Of a stretch of 64,000 nt of DNA, positions 48,461 through 62,400 are shown one piece after another. The stretch's first letter is position 1. Each line of letters begins with the position of its first letter. The notes under the pieces were generated by a model. That model was not told where the DNA came from and did not search any database. It worked only from the letters and a program-made list of their open reading frames with translations. This DNA comes from Taenia hydatigena (Eukaryota > Platyhelminthes > Cestoda > Cyclophyllidea > Taeniidae), in NCBI GenBank assembly GCA_036345935.2, contig JADWOT020000010.1, positions 7,800,587 to 7,864,586 on the forward strand, in the 5' to 3' direction. The position numbers and the translations under genes are program-made.

Positions 48461-50424
48461 GCTCAGTCAAGCCTGTCTACTAGCAGCTGTTTGGCTGTGG
48501 GCTTACGATTGGTGGTAGCGAGCGTAAAATTCAGCTAACGCAATGTTTCATGAAACAGGATAGCGAAACTGAGCGAGCAAACGCATAAATCAGAGTCTTA
48601 TAATTGCCTTCCATTCTAACGATAGTACAAGACATACCTTTTTGCTCCATGCGACATAGGCTTGCTGGCCAAAGAGCATATGCTAATACGGTAGAAGTTA
48701 GGAAAATACACGATGGATTCGGTTTTCTTTGGAATCAACGTCATGATTTTCTTAGTAAATATATGCTGTTTCAAATATTGGGTTTGTTTCATTCATTTCT
48801 TCGAGTGCTGTTAGGCTGTCCCTTTATGATGACATTAACAACCCGAGTCGAGTCACGTCCGCGTAAGCGATTTCGAAGAAGGCGCTTTCTCTTTCAGGGT
48901 TTGCTCTGTCCCTTCTCCCTCCAGGTTGGAGAGTCTACGATACCGCGTGTCTGATATGCTGCAGTTGGGAAGTATGATGATCACATCGAGCGTCAGCGGT
49001 GCGCAAGGTATGGCGCGTGTGCATTCTGCTTAGTGGCTCTCGCACTTCTTTGCAAACAAAAGAAAACAGCTAGCTGCACGGTTTACCTGTCAGTGCAGTG
49101 ATTCTAAGCACTGATCCTGCCACCTTTCTCGATGTTTTGCCTTCACTACCACCTTCACCCATACAATAATGCAGAATTTGAGCGCGTCTCTTTAGTAATC
49201 GGCTAGTGTTGAGAGGTTGTGCGGCGTATGGCAAGATGGGTTGCATATAATTCACAGCCAAATGTTAAGTAAACGCCTTTTGATCCTCTTGGCATAATCT
49301 ATGCTGCATTTCTCTCCTCTACCTCCATTTGCAATCTTTAGGGTCAACATGATATGCTGGGGCAGATGCATTTGTTTGTATGAGAAGAGCATACGAAATA
49401 GAGCAACTAAATAAGGGTCAAATTGCGTCACCTAGCTGAGAGTTGGATAGCTCTGCCCAGTTACGAATCTGGTGCCATCAGACCACTTGTTACCCAAAGC
49501 TTGCATTCAAACATGCATATGCAGCCTTGTCCCTCGTCGTTGTGGGCACCGTCCTAGCACCCATCTTAAAGTACTTTTCTATAGTTTGTGCATTCACTCA
49601 CCCTAATTTCGTATCCCTTTCGTAGTGTACTTTGGTTTGGCCACAATTCATTAAGCTGCACCTTAATTGCTTGTGTAAGGAATTGGTTTTGCAGACCATG
49701 CAGTGTGTTGATGAGACGAATTTTATCATGAAGGTCTCCTCCGTGGCAAAAATAGACTGGATTCCTTCATCGTCAAACGTCAAATATGATTGTTGGTGAG
49801 CAGTTTTGACAATCAGTACTGCTAAGCATTGTCACATCCATTTCAATGCATTAAAATACCAGGATAAGTTGTCACTGTTGTGTAAGGTGGTGAAGGCATG
49901 AATATAGGCCTTTGGTGGAATCGAATGTCAACATGCACGCACATGGAAATGAATGCATGAAGTTCCAGTTGAATCGGCTAGCATGTAGAAATGCACGAGC
50001 ACATGCATATTGTTGCAGTGAAGTCGGCTGCATAATTATGCATGCAAGAACGAAAGTTGGAGGTGAAGAATTTGCAATGAACAGGTCGTTGCGCCTCAGT
50101 ATACTGAAGGAGGAAGCTGGACACCAAATTGGTGTGAAACGTGCTGACATATCGGCTTAACGGTAACCTGCTAATTCTTGTCTGCGATCCAATAAGAACA
50201 TTCATGTGTGACTCACGGAAAGATTTCTCTTTCATGGTTTCTTCTGAGATCATTAAAGGAACCGGCATTTACTCAGTTTCGCCATCCTTTGCAATAAAAT
50301 ATCTCATTAGTTGGACTTTGTGTGCACTGCTACCCATCCCAAGTCCAGAGCCAAACAGTAATTAGTAAACAGACTTGACTAAGCTGACCATGTGTCGCAG
50401 GTCCAGTGTCCATTGGTCAGTCGC

Positions 50425-50705
50425 ATAGCACCCGCACGCACTCATGCACGCATGCTTGTCACCTGAGCGTAGTGGCCACATTTGCGTTGGTCATCGGAGC
50501 CGCGAGCCTGGCCGGGGATGAGACGAATGCGGGTCACTCGCGCACATGGGTTATCCAGGTTGTAACAAATGGCAACTCAATTTTTAACACGTTAGTCTGC
50601 GTTTTCTACAATGAACTTAGCTAATATTAGGGCCAGAGTGCTTACTGCATTGAAGGCCTTTTTATCGATGCACAGTAAGCATGAAGGTGGGGCTATTTTT
50701 AGCCT
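50425..50705 (+). repeat. Dispersed repeat, inverted partner at 48180-48460
   Basis: See the partner. No open frame is shared between the two copies. Confidence 0.6.
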
Positions 50706-53700
50706 AGTATGAAGACGTGATTGTGGTTGCGTCACTGTCTGTGGCTGATTTTGGAAAGGATGATCTCACCAAGTCACGTAGAACAGCATCGTGCATTTTA
50801 GCCAGTTATTTGAAAAGTAGCGAAAGTAAAAGGAAAACTTTTACTTAGATCATAGGTTTCTCAGTGTTTGCAGTAAGTATAAAGTCGTGGCACATCCGCC
50901 AGGCGCGGTGAGCACGGTGGTCAAAGTAGATCATCCAGTTATGATTGAAGAAGCTGGAGCACGTCACCTAGTTGTGGCTATTAATCATCACTTGGGTTAC
51001 CCGAAGAAGCTGACATGGGTGATACATCACTTCGGTTTGTGTTTCAGTGGAGTAGTAGGGGTCGTTGAAAAGGTAGCAGGATATGATGGATAAAAGAAAA
51101 GGAGAGCGTGTCAAGATCTGACACAAGATGTATACCCTGTCAGTGGAGGATGCTGATGAACTGTTGCTGCTGCATGGAGGTATCCCAGTCGGTTTGGTGC
51201 AGATTCGTTCTACCGTCTCATTGTTTGGCTATGTAGAGTTGGTGGTCGTAGGCTGAGGCGCAAAAGCAAAGTGTCGCAAGGGGTGACAGATAAAGTTGTC
51301 GCGGTTATTTTATTAAGAATATAACTCACGACCAGAAGGTAGCCAAATTTCACATTGGCACTGCTGAACGGAGATTTCGCAAACGAATTGACTAGACGAC
51401 GAGGCCTTTAAAATTGAAGCATTGAGCACTTCGCACTTGTTCTCTCTTTAAAAGTTACGAAGTTATAAATCTCGACTAATGCAGGGTTGGCAAGGAACTT
51501 ATGGATTACGGAATGAAAAGTGTAAAGAGCAGGATGATACAAATTGAGGAGAGGTATAGAAATAGGGAGGATGGACGGATGCTAGGTGAATGTTAAATCA
51601 AGTTGTCTGTTTCAGCTATCGAAATCTGAACTATGTCTAGCGTCGTACCAACTATACATTTGCTGAAATCTGCTCTTTTGATTTTGGGTTCCTCTCCGTA
51701 ATTCGCAATCCTACATTAGAGAATAAAACACACAATTACTACTTCACCTTCGGTAACAAGACAGCATATTCTGTTCACATTTAAGCGAATTGCTCACATA
51801 TCCGTCTATTAGCCCTCCTATATATCAGAACATCTTCACGTTCAGCGTTATACAAATTAGGTTGCCTGGATTTCGGCCAATGCTGCTACTTTGGTTTCCG
51901 TAGACGACATGGCTTTTAGGCCAGTGCTAGCAACATCACAATTCTTCTCTCATTCAGCAATGTATGATCTGTTATACTATGTTGGCAACATATTCTGTCA
52001 GAGCGGACCTTTAAAAAGACGCATGTGTTTGATTTCAGTTTCGACAGAAACACTGGACCATATCATGGTGGCATTTTAAAGCTCATACGTGCCGTGATGT
52101 TTGAATCCTCTTCGTATTAGTGTACATTAAATAACTACTTTGGGTTTCACAGAACGTCTGTGCAATCATCAGCGTAGTGCTAACGCCAAGCTGCCGATCC
52201 AGTATCACGTATTTCTACACCGACACCTGTTCGTCGTTTGGCAGATGCATAGAAAGGTGAAGTAAATAATCCGTTGAGAGAACTTCGGAATGTCCTGTGG
52301 AAGCTACTTGATGAACCTCTCTCAACTACATTTGAACGGTCACAGGATCTTGTGTAAAGTTCAATAGAACCTTGAAGGAACACAGTATACCCGTATGCAC
52401 CTGCAGGTTTGTGTAGGGAATCAAGGACAAACTTCCAGATTTTACAATGTAAGTTCACGGGTTGTCCGCGGAAGTTGGTTGGGTAATGTGCAGCCAGTTG
52501 GTACCCTGTAAGTCGGTCTAATATGAGTTCATGACCTCATTTCCTGTACTTAAAATCGGCTGTCACAATGTGTGCTAGTGAAGGCACACTTTAATCAGCA
52601 AATTGTTTAGCCAGACCATTGACCAATTGGCTTTTATCCAATGGGCTAAGGTACCTAGCGTACAATGTAGGACCAAGTGGTTAGAGACCCCACTGCCACC
52701 CATGATATGAGGTGCGCTTCGAAGCAGCCTCCATCCCTACTCCTGTGCTCATTCGTGCTAGTTTACCGTGCCACTGGATTTCGCCTCACCACGCTACAAG
52801 TTGTGGCAGTTTCAAAGCACCTCAGTGCTAGAATGTTGCAGCAAGGCACATCATTGTTCTCCATCATTGCTGACACGCGTTCTTCGCCTTAGCTTTCAAC
52901 ACAGCGTGATAGTGAGTGAAATGGTGGTGGATGCAGTGGCTGCGATAATGGGAGCGTAATTCCTCATTATGCATGCCAAAAGATGTCCTTTCTAGACCAT
53001 CCATTTTAAGTAGCCCACAAGCTCACCCATCGAGTTGGCAACTTGAAAGACCAGGTATCTCCAGTAGGAAAACATGCCAACGTGTCAGTTGGTGTGCAAT
53101 CCCAGATAAACCTATTGTCCAACATTCAAGAAGTTATCCCTCTCATAGCCGCAAATGGAAACGTTCGGAAAACGGCCTTTCGACCAATCTTACTCTGTGT
53201 GTGTGCGTGTGTCATGATTGTGCCCAATCGGGACACATGTAATTTGAAGAAGTCACACAACATCACTCCTGCTTATTTCATACAGCAAGAAAAATTGGGA
53301 AGTCATTTGCAGAAAAAAACCATTGGGAACAAGCATTAATTGACGAGAAATAGTTGGTTGTGCTAATTGAAGTCACAAATTGTAATTAAGAGAAAGTTCA
53401 CACAGACCATACTACCACGCCAGTAAACACGGTTGCAACAAGTGGAGTAGTCAAGCCAAACATGGTGAATGCAGGCCCAATAGCTCACTCTTCACCATCT
53501 ATCCTACAGAAGCAAGTTTTGTTGTGATAACTTGGAAAACAAACGCGTCACTTAGCTGTAGACTGTGCATTATGTGGTTCTTTGCCTGCCTTACTGGCTG
53601 CATCTGTTCGACTGTCTGAAGTCGAGTTGATACTTATACTTAGCATGAACAAAGGACAGTTTGCCGCTCCGATTTTATTGTCACAATGGTTCTTTTCTGT

Positions 53701-53800
53701 TCTGTTCAACTCCAAGTCTGAATTAGATCAGTCAATTTTAAGTCACAGCGTAATGTTTGAGGAGAGACGAAGAGTAGACTGACCTCATGGCAAAAGAGGA
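50706..53800. other. Intergenic stretch, no gene recognised
   Basis: Open frames are all below 100 codons and lack domains (for example 50887-51093, 52180-52458, 52973-53339). No long similarity to other parts of the window was noticed. Confidence 0.35.
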
Positions 53801-53819
53801 GTGGTTGCTGTCGTGACTC

Positions 53820-54170
53820 ATGGACAGTGTGAATTATGTGTGACAGTCGTTTCGCTGCCTCCACACTTTAAGCGAGGATGGATTCCACACTCCCGACTGA
53901 CCACTGACCACATCGTCGTTGGTACCGGAAGTGCCACATGTGCTACAATGTTCAGCATTTCAAAATAAACAGCATCATTCATTGCGTTACACGCATGCAG
54001 AATTTGTGATTGCTTATTTGAGGGTCAGTGAGAGTTTTCCTTCGTGCCTGATCCTCGTGACACATTGTGCAAGTTACCCGTGTCCTCCACTGGCCTCTGC
54101 CTATAAAATTTCAAGAAGTACAACGCCTACACTTTTGCTTAGTAGTCCACCCGAATTTGTGAGGAAAGCT
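53820..54170 (+). repeat. Direct repeat, partner at 57870-58210
   Basis: ATGGACA.TG, GTGACAG, AGTGCCACATGTGCTACAAT, CATTTCAAAATAAACAGCATCATTC, CACATTGTGCAAGTT and TAGTCCAC blocks in shared order. The GTGACAG point corresponds to the foldback insertion site at 44438. Confidence 0.7.
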
Positions 54171-54219
54171 GATGAATAGCGCAGCTGGAAAGAATGAAGT
54201 GGATGGGTGGGAGAATGCC

Positions 54220-55160
54220 ATTCTGCACTGGTACAGATTTCTCAATATACACGTCCTTCGCAGATTCCAAGAGAATACGAGTGGTAAACCACTTCACGCA
54301 CCATCAAGCATGCTGTGTTTTGCAGTCACTGATAAGTCAAATCTTTGCAGGTGAAAATAAAAAAGAGACTGAGAGGACACTTTTACATAAATCATACACA
54401 GTAAGTCTGGTGAGGTACAAAACCCATCACATCAACTCAGATGCTGAAACTCATACTTACCTGAGCGTAGTCCGATCCCATATTCTATGTGCTTTATCAA
54501 TTGCTACATAACAGACGTGCATAATCCTATCAACTGTAGTGCCTAACCCGGCATCGACACCGAAAGGGGAACGCTGTTTGATAGTATGTCCTATCTTTTA
54601 AGCACCTACGGCCTATCCACCTAAATTGCAGTCGTTCCCAGAATCGACAAAGGAGGCAGTACTGGCACAGATAATGTACTAGCAATGAGCGAGTAGCCTT
54701 CAAATTGGCAAATTAAGCGAATCGTCAACGAGTGAGCATTCACTTTGCGCGAGGAGATTTCGATCAGAAATCTATGTCTACAAAGAATGCATTTTTCATA
54801 GAAATGGCTTTCTGCTTTAACTTCACAAAAAACATAATTTGTTTATTTCCAAGAAGCATGTTGACAACAAGGAAAAAGATGCAATGAAATTAGTGGAATA
54901 TCAAAATACGAAAATGCCTTGAGTATTGAGCAGAAGATTGCAGTGAACACAGAAATAATCACACAATGTGTCGCGAGTAGCAAGCGCAAGGGCAGAAGAC
55001 TGCCGATACACAAATGCATAACCGAAAAACTGCAGCCTGTTACACAACACACTGTGATATTTAACGCGGTAAGCAAAAATTTGTAGCACTTTGAACACTT
55101 TCTAAACCAGTAACGCTGCAAACAGCAGTGTGACGTGAGTGCAAATTCCACTGCTGTATG
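54220..55160 (+). repeat. Segmental duplication, copy B part 1 (partner 42200-43060)
   Basis: Direct partner of copy A part 1. In copy B the next segment (55160-56580) is extra relative to copy A, including the 5' part of element E. Confidence 0.75.
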
Positions 55161-55489
55161 TAATTGTGCAGGCTAAGGCAAGGCTGTCACGAGTACTTCA
55201 CCCTCTTCATGAGTCGTTGTCATTGCTAACTGATAACATGGACATCAGCACTTCATGATTGGTGTGGAGAGACCTCGATGCTCACCCACCTGAGAGTTAG
55301 TGTGTTGCCTCAATATCGTGGTGTTGGTGTTCAAATGCTCGCTATTGTAATTACTTGCTCAACAATCTTCCTATCTTGCCGATGCTTGATGACCTCTCAT
55401 TTTACCATTAACTCAACACACAACTGTGTGCATGCTGAGGAAAGCGACTAATCTTTGACAGCTAAGCTGAAGCACTTTTAGTGATCAGT

Positions 55490-55690
55490 GTTGACTGATG
55501 ATTGTGTGGGAGAGGATGGACCTGCTTAGTGGATTGAAGAAGGGCGTGGTGTTGACCGCATTGCTCTGTGGTGTGGTTTTGGTGATTCTCCCGCTCCCAT
55601 GCAAACAAATGCAATTCAACCTGCGCACTGCACTAATGCACAGATAACCTCCAGTGGCATCCTTGCTGGACAACTGTTGTGTGGGGAAAA
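55490..55690 (+). repeat. Direct repeat, partner at 58290-58510
   Basis: Shared GACCGCATTGCTCT, GTGGTTTTGGTGATT and ATGCAAA.GC-type blocks, then CCTC(C)(A/T)GTG(G)CATCCTT. About 2.8 kb apart. Confidence 0.5.
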
Positions 55691-56068
55691 CAGTACCAAT
55701 GCAAAGGGCAGGAGTTGCACTTGTGTGCCAAATACTATGGATTCACAGTCCCATGCATAAACACTTGGGGCGTTCAAGTCGTTCTATTCAGTTTCGAAAT
55801 TGACCTCTGTCTAAAAATTACATCGCATAGATCGAGGTGTGCATCTCACTAAATGACTTTAGCCGTGGGAAAATGATATGTCTTGACTTTCTTCCAAAAC
55901 AAAGCCTGCTTCCTATGAAAGTCTTTTTTCCGCTAGCACCACAACTGTTTCGGTTGCGTTCACTGATAATTTACAGTACGGTACGCAATTCTAGCCGTCC
56001 TGCTGCGTTTATCTGGGTTCTCAAACTGTTCTCCGCATTCTCAATCACTTCTTTGTAAATCAGGTGCC

Positions 56069-56082
56069 TGTGTGTGTGTGTG
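56069..56082 (+). repeat. (TG)7 microsatellite
   Basis: A short dinucleotide run just before element E. Confidence 0.85.
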
Positions 56083-56109
56083 CGAGTGAGAGGATTGGAA
56101 GGGGCCTAC

Positions 56110-57560
56110 TCGATCTCTGAATGCTGCTGTAATGGTAGGCCCCTTACGTGTGAACTTACTTACGTGTGGCTGAAGAAATGCGCAGAGGTCCTAACGTTGA
56201 AGAACCGCAAGTAGCAGAAGCTCAGTAGCTTGCAATAACCAGCACTGCGAGACCTAAGGAAAATATAGTAGTAAATATGCATTGAATTGAGCAAGGACAA
56301 ATGTCGATCGTCTCTCCTCAACTGATAAAATAAACGTTGAACATCGCAGTAAAATTGTCACTTCACATTCTCAACACATTTTGCTTTCAGACTGCTGAGT
56401 TTCGTGAACTACTGGCTGTCCTACAAGGGTGAGCTTTTCAAATGGTACAATTTCTGCGAGAATTTAAGGACCATACAATCATTCCTACTCAACCTCCTCT
56501 ACGTCCTCGTTTTCGCGACAAACGGTGTTTCTCCGTTAAAGAATTGGTAGGACTGATAATCTTGAGCAGGCAATTTAGCATCAACTTGCTTTTATTTTGA
56601 AGACAACTCGCATGCTCGTTGTGACTAAAAACCAATTACACACGAATTGATGCAAATGGTGTGCAAGAAATTATGCGGCATCGTTGTTTTTGCCGTCACC
56701 TTCACACGCGTGTTAACAAACCCCAACTTGAGCATAAATGCTGTACGAGATGCAGATGTCGTTGGCCATTGTTAATTTAGCCTCGCATCGCGAAGCGTGA
56801 TGGAGTGCTCAAGTAAGGCAGTGGACATTTACTTCGCCTACATCTGTATGACTGCTAGTTTCTCGAAGGGAGAACAAACACTAAACTGATTACATGACCA
56901 AGTTAGGCGACATGAGGAATACTGGCGCACCATTTGCAGCCCCACCATCAGCTTTGGCAGCTAATTCAAACTAATTAGGTCCCAACGAACGACGTTAAGC
57001 TGAGTGCGAAGTACAATAAATGACACCATTTGCAGAGAATAGATTTCCACGACTAGTTCATTTTGAGTGGTACGCAGTAGCAACTATCACCTCATCCTAT
57101 GTGTGCAAGTTACTAGTCAGGAATTAATATCGAAATTGAATGGAACTGTGCATAGAACTGTGATTAAACACACATCCTAACGCAATTAATTTCTGCTCAC
57201 TCCACTGTTTTTGTTATCCATATGCAAAAGGTATTCACTGGGAATGCCACCAGAGGTCACCCACGCATTCGCACAACGCGCTGGTGGGAATGCTGGTATG
57301 AGCTTAGCAGTAGGAAAATCACCACAACTGTGGCAGTGGGCTGTGCGATGACAACCAAAGCCTTCTTCTGTCTACTAAGCGGGTCGATTCTCCCACCCAG
57401 TATCATCAACCAGTACTTCGCATGAGAATTATTTCAGCTTTCCTGCCTACAACCGAGGGATTACCTCAGCACCCCAACAGCCCTAACTGCAGCTGGCACT
57501 ACAATTTTAAGGCCTGAGGCGTGAGTAAAATAACATTATTAGCAGAGCTAATCACAACGC
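56110..57560 (+). repeat. Dispersed element E, fullest copy in one orientation
   Basis: This covers the sequence seen as truncated copies at 11345-11859, 12475-12775 and 43083-44060 and as complement(16480..17778). It starts near TAATGGTAGGCCCC and extends past the GGAATGCCACCAGAGGTCA block to about 57560. No terminal repeats or poly-A tail were recognised, so its class (transposon or segmental-duplication unit) is open. Confidence 0.75.
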
Positions 57561-57599
57561 TGAGCGTATAAGACGAGTGTCACGACACTGAAGCAACCC

Positions 57600-58210
57600 A
57601 CGAGCCCTTCAATTCGAGCCACATGGGGACAGTGAACGGCACTAGATTTGGGAAAGTGGTGTTGTTGACTCAACAGTGAGTGAATTGCCAAAAGTACGAC
57701 AAAGGACAATGTGGTAAACACCACGCCCCTCTCCCACTCTATTGGTGGTTCGACCTTAGACACAGTTCCATCAACCAATGCTTTCCAATTTGTGTCATTT
57801 CCGGGCAATGACAATGAGTCCATCCTGAAGGCACTGACATTCATGTCACCACTAGGCCAAGACAACGACTCATGGACAATGGGAAGTACGGGTGACAGCC
57901 TTTTCACTGCCTCCATACTTTATGGAAGGATGGGTTCCACAGTCCTGACTGAATACTAACCACATCGCCGGTGGTATCAGAAGTGCCACATGTGCTACAA
58001 TATCCAGCATTTCAAAATAAACAGCATCATTCTTTTCGTGACAAGGATGAAGAATGTGTAGTTGCTTATTTGAGGGTTGGTGAGGGTTTCTCATTGTGCT
58101 TGCTACTCGTGACACATTGTGCAAGTTCTCCCTGTCCTTTGCTGACCTCTACCCAATAGATTTTAAAAAGTACACCGCCCACGCTTTTGCTCAGTAGTCC
58201 ACAGTTTGTT
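57600..58210 (+). repeat. Segmental duplication, copy B part 2
   Basis: 57600-57900 pairs with 44100-44438 and 57870-58210 pairs with 53820-54170, so two duplications overlap here. Confidence 0.7.
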
Positions 58211-58510
58211 AACAGTCCTGTTACCTTACCTATTCTTGATTTCTCCTAATTCCAACATCATCTTAAGTTGCGGTTGTTCGGGTGCTGAAGAATTTCCTGT
58301 GAGATGCGCTGGTTGATGGCACCGTGTGGGGTAGTTAACCCGCTGAGTGAGATAAAACAGAGCCCAGTGTTTGCCGCATTGCTCTTTGGCACAGTTTTGG
58401 TGATTTTTCCACTGTTGAGCCAACAACTGCAACCCACCCACGCACCATGCAAATGCGTGGAAAACCTCTGGTGTCATCCTTAATGGACACCTTTTGCGTG
58501 TAAAAACCAA

Positions 58511-59450
58511 CAACAAAACTCCACCTGTGTCATGCATGAATGAGTACATAGGAGTTCTCATACGGGTGGGATTTTTGAACTCTCATTGTTATTGTTCTCC
58601 ACACGCAAAAGGTGTCGATTAAGGAGGCTACTGGAGGTTTCCCGCCAATTCGCACAATGCGCAGGTGGAGTTGTAGTAATTGGCAGTGCAATAAAAACAC
58701 CAGGCTATTTTCACTCCATTCGGTGAGTCAATTATCCCACACAGTGTCAAACCACCACTGCTGTTGTGCCTGCCACGATAGTGACTAGGCGGAATGAATT
58801 AAATCAGTTGGTGCAGTATTTCTCTTTACACCTTTTTTCCTCATTCGAGAGGTATCTGCATGGATATTCAGAAGGAAGTGATCACCAGTGTTAACGGTAC
58901 GAGGTCGCATCTAATCCCAGTTGTAGTAGTCATGGCGAAGAAGTGTCACACAACGCCCGAAGTCTCGTAGCACAAAACGACACAGTGTGTCAACATCATG
59001 GTGAGATCAATCATCTAAACCCACCGTTGAGGTGAGAATTACTATTAAGAAGCCCTTGTTATCCCTGTCATGCACGCTATTCACGCAAACATCGCTCTAT
59101 GATGGTGGGCATCTAGAGCCCTGACTCAGGCCTCCCTATTTCTTTCCATCCATTACTTGACATTTATTCCCTTGTCCATTTCTTCCCCGCACTTCATTCA
59201 TTAGAATTTCGCGTCAACTGCAATCATAGGAACGTTAACATCGCTTCGTGATGGATGGGGAGGATTGCGACTGGAGAAGAACGTCTCGGTCATGTCACGT
59301 TGCTTCATTGCGAGTACGAGTTCTTATGAGGACTCAGAGTAGGCACAAAATTGACACCCACACAATGCCGGTACCACTGGGAGCCTTCAATTTACTGTTG
59401 CAAGTTTTCTTTCTCCCAACCAACCGTGGGATGAGTTGAATGTGAAGAGC
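58511..59450. other. Upstream region of the secreted glycoprotein gene
   Basis: No gene. Contains fragments related to the neighbouring repeats (58610-58690 resembles 57222-57300) and then apparently unique sequence leading to the TATA box at 59452. Confidence 0.4.
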
Positions 59451-59451
59451 A

Positions 59452-59457
59452 TATAAA
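59452..59457 (+). promoter_or_regulatory. TATA box of the micro-exon-type gene
   Basis: TATAAA 44 bases upstream of the ATG at 59496, the same spacing as at the FnIII antigen genes (44-47 bases). This predicts a very short 5' UTR. Confidence 0.65.
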
Positions 59458-59495
59458 TGCGCTCAAGGCATTGGGCTAGACAACGATTGCGTGTC

Positions 59496-62400
59496 ATGCT
59501 TAGATTTGCTGCCTTTCTCATTGCTCTCGCCTACTGCTCGGGTACGTATTCATCCCTCCATTATCACTTCATTTCTTACTCAATAAGTCACCGCGCGTTA
59601 TAATCCATTGTGTGCATTGGTAATAAGTGGCTTACGTATTTGCATAGATGCATCAGACAAGATTTAAATGTCGTTTTAACCTCTGTGGAACAGATGCGGA
59701 CCCAATGCTGTGGGGATCGCGCATTGTCGGAACACCCAAGGGACCATCTCCAACCATGTATTTCCTTTTACCAAAAGACGCCGTACGTATAAAACTCTTG
59801 CATAAACAGACATATCTTACCCACAGGATGGTAGACGCCATTGTGTGCTCTTTCAAGATCCAAATTCACATTATCGATTCCTTTCCAATTTGAATTGGCG
59901 TTAGGCACTGCAAGGCAGAAAATTTAATGTCATCCTGTCACATGGCCGATGCGCTCATACATTTGGGGCTGAAGTGGACGTTTGACTTTATTTCAGGTTA
60001 TATCAGTGGTGTTAAGAGATGGCAATGTGTCTCGAGTCAACATTGACAACGACGAATGTCGCGTTGGTGAGGAAGTATTGGGCCGTCCCTGCCAAATGAA
60101 TGAAAGTAGGTGAAAAATTGGGAAATCTTTGTTTTATTTGTCTGCTATAATAAGAGATTCTTTGAGCACAATAAGGAATGGCACATTAGAAGTTGGTTTA
60201 GCACATGAACAAAGCAAGCTGGTTTAAGCTGTTTGTGCGCAAGCGATAGATACAATGAAAGGACCATGCCTAACGGTTACTAAAGAAGGATACTGTGTGT
60301 AATTTCAGAAAGTGCCAACATCACTGTATACGAGGTGTTGGAACAGGAGGCATTGCATATATGGGATGACAAAGGACTATTTTCGTCAGTATTGTTCGTG
60401 CCAAATTGCACCTTTCAGAAGCCAGAGCCAGGTGAGTGCATCAGAATGTGCTACAAATTAACTGAACGGACGCCAGTTTAAAATGAACTGATTTTAAGCA
60501 TTTACTCTGGGAAGCACTGCATTCACAATGTGGTCGATGTGCCACCTGTGTTAGGTATTTTCTACACAGGTGAAGTGGACTTGCAGGCGTCGTATCCGCT
60601 TTCCCGATTTCAACTGGGGCAGCTACAAGTCGAACTCAAATTTGCTGTTGGAGGCGCGAACAATCAATCCCAGGTTTGCGCCTTATTTATGGAATTGTCC
60701 TTACACCGCTCACGTAGTCCTTTTCATCATTTGCTCATGCCGATGTGTTGGATCAATTCTGTCCTTTTTTACTCCTCAAAATGCAGGTTGATCTCAAAGT
60801 GAACGGAATATTTGGGTGCCGATGGGAAGGCACTGATCTTTTGATCAAAGAATCGTCTTTCTGTCGTGAGTTTGTTGAGCATTTAATAAGGTCATTCTCC
60901 CTGTTCATGCTGTACTAATTGCGCCTTTTTCTACTCATTCAAGGCAATTTGTCGATAAACAGCACATCCGATGAGAGAACATTTGCTTTGAACTTCACAC
61001 GAAATGACACGCTTAATTACACCACCTTTGAATGGTATGGGGAGAACAAAAGTCTATCTGTCACCGTTGACTGGGCGCAAGGAGGTAAGTGAACATCTGG
61101 ACCGATAGGACAGGACTATTCTGTCTTTGTAATTAGATATCTTCATGACTAATGCTTCACATTGAGGTGAATCGAGGTTAATTACGGTCCTAAAGACACC
61201 AACTGCTAACCACACAAGTCCAGACGAGGTGATTGAAAGTATTGTGTTGATTTAGGTGAGTCGCCAGAAGTCGCAGCATGCAATGGTAAGTGCGAAGGCT
61301 TGTCTATTTTCACAGTAGTCAGGCAATGTCACACTCTTTAATGTGAAGACCTACTTTGTACTTGCAATCCGCTCCAATAGGAGCGATTTAGACTAGAGTA
61401 CTTAAGAATGAGTTAATTTCGTGCAATGCTGCTAGATGCATTTACACTCATTGACTCGACATAACTTTCAGGTTACCAGGGTAAAATCAGTAAGTAAAAT
61501 CAAATGCTCTATAACCGAACCCGCAACATAAAGTTGGTTACAACTGCGGCCTATTTCAAAAGTTCTATTTTTCCTGCTATACATGGCACATCTCTTATTA
61601 CTTCCAAGCTGTACAGCAGAGATATTTCTCTCACACCTATATTCATACAGAGGCTTCATTTCCCTCTGTCCTACACGCTACCTCAACTTCCACAAAAAGC
61701 ATGTAAAACAGAGCTTACGCCACATTTCCACCCACTTTTGCTCAGAAGTTATTGCAGCTCAGGAGATACACATCACGTGTCAATCAAGCAAAGTGAATGC
61801 TTTGTCAGCTGGGTTGCCGATATCGCGCCAGTATTCAGCATTAAGTGTAAGCAGTCCTCTCAATCAAAAGCTAGTCAGTTCAACGTTCGCTGCCATCTCT
61901 AAAGCATATTTTGCGTCTCCAAATAATCTTCTAAAGAGGTTACCTAAGTTGCCGCATGTGTTGCTCAAAAGTACTTCGGATTTGTTTTGAAGCTAAGTAC
62001 TATTGAGCCTACAAGTTGATGCAACGTGGGTTTGCATTCACCACCCAAGTGCTTATTTGCTCTTTATTTTAGCCACGGAACCACTGGGTAAGAAGACCTT
62101 TGTCCACTTGTGCACTAAGGCTTCCACCTTTGTCACAATATCTGTGGTTGTCAATGTTGCTGTATTCAGCATTAAGTGTAAGCAGTCCTCTCAATCCAAA
62201 GCTAGACAGTTCAAAGTTCGCTGTCATCTCAAAAACACATTTTGCCTCTGCATTGGCTCGAATGTTTAGGCAATCTGCCAGGGAGTTTACTTATGTTGAC
62301 ATATGCATTCCTCGAAAGTGCTTTGGATTTGATTTGAAGCTCAGTGCTATTGAGCCTACTTGTTAATGCAACATGGGTTTGCATTTACCACCCAAGTGCT

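Noticed and set aside
48455..48490. GGTTAGCTCAGT resembling a tRNA D-arm
   Set aside because: No cloverleaf can be completed and no B box follows.
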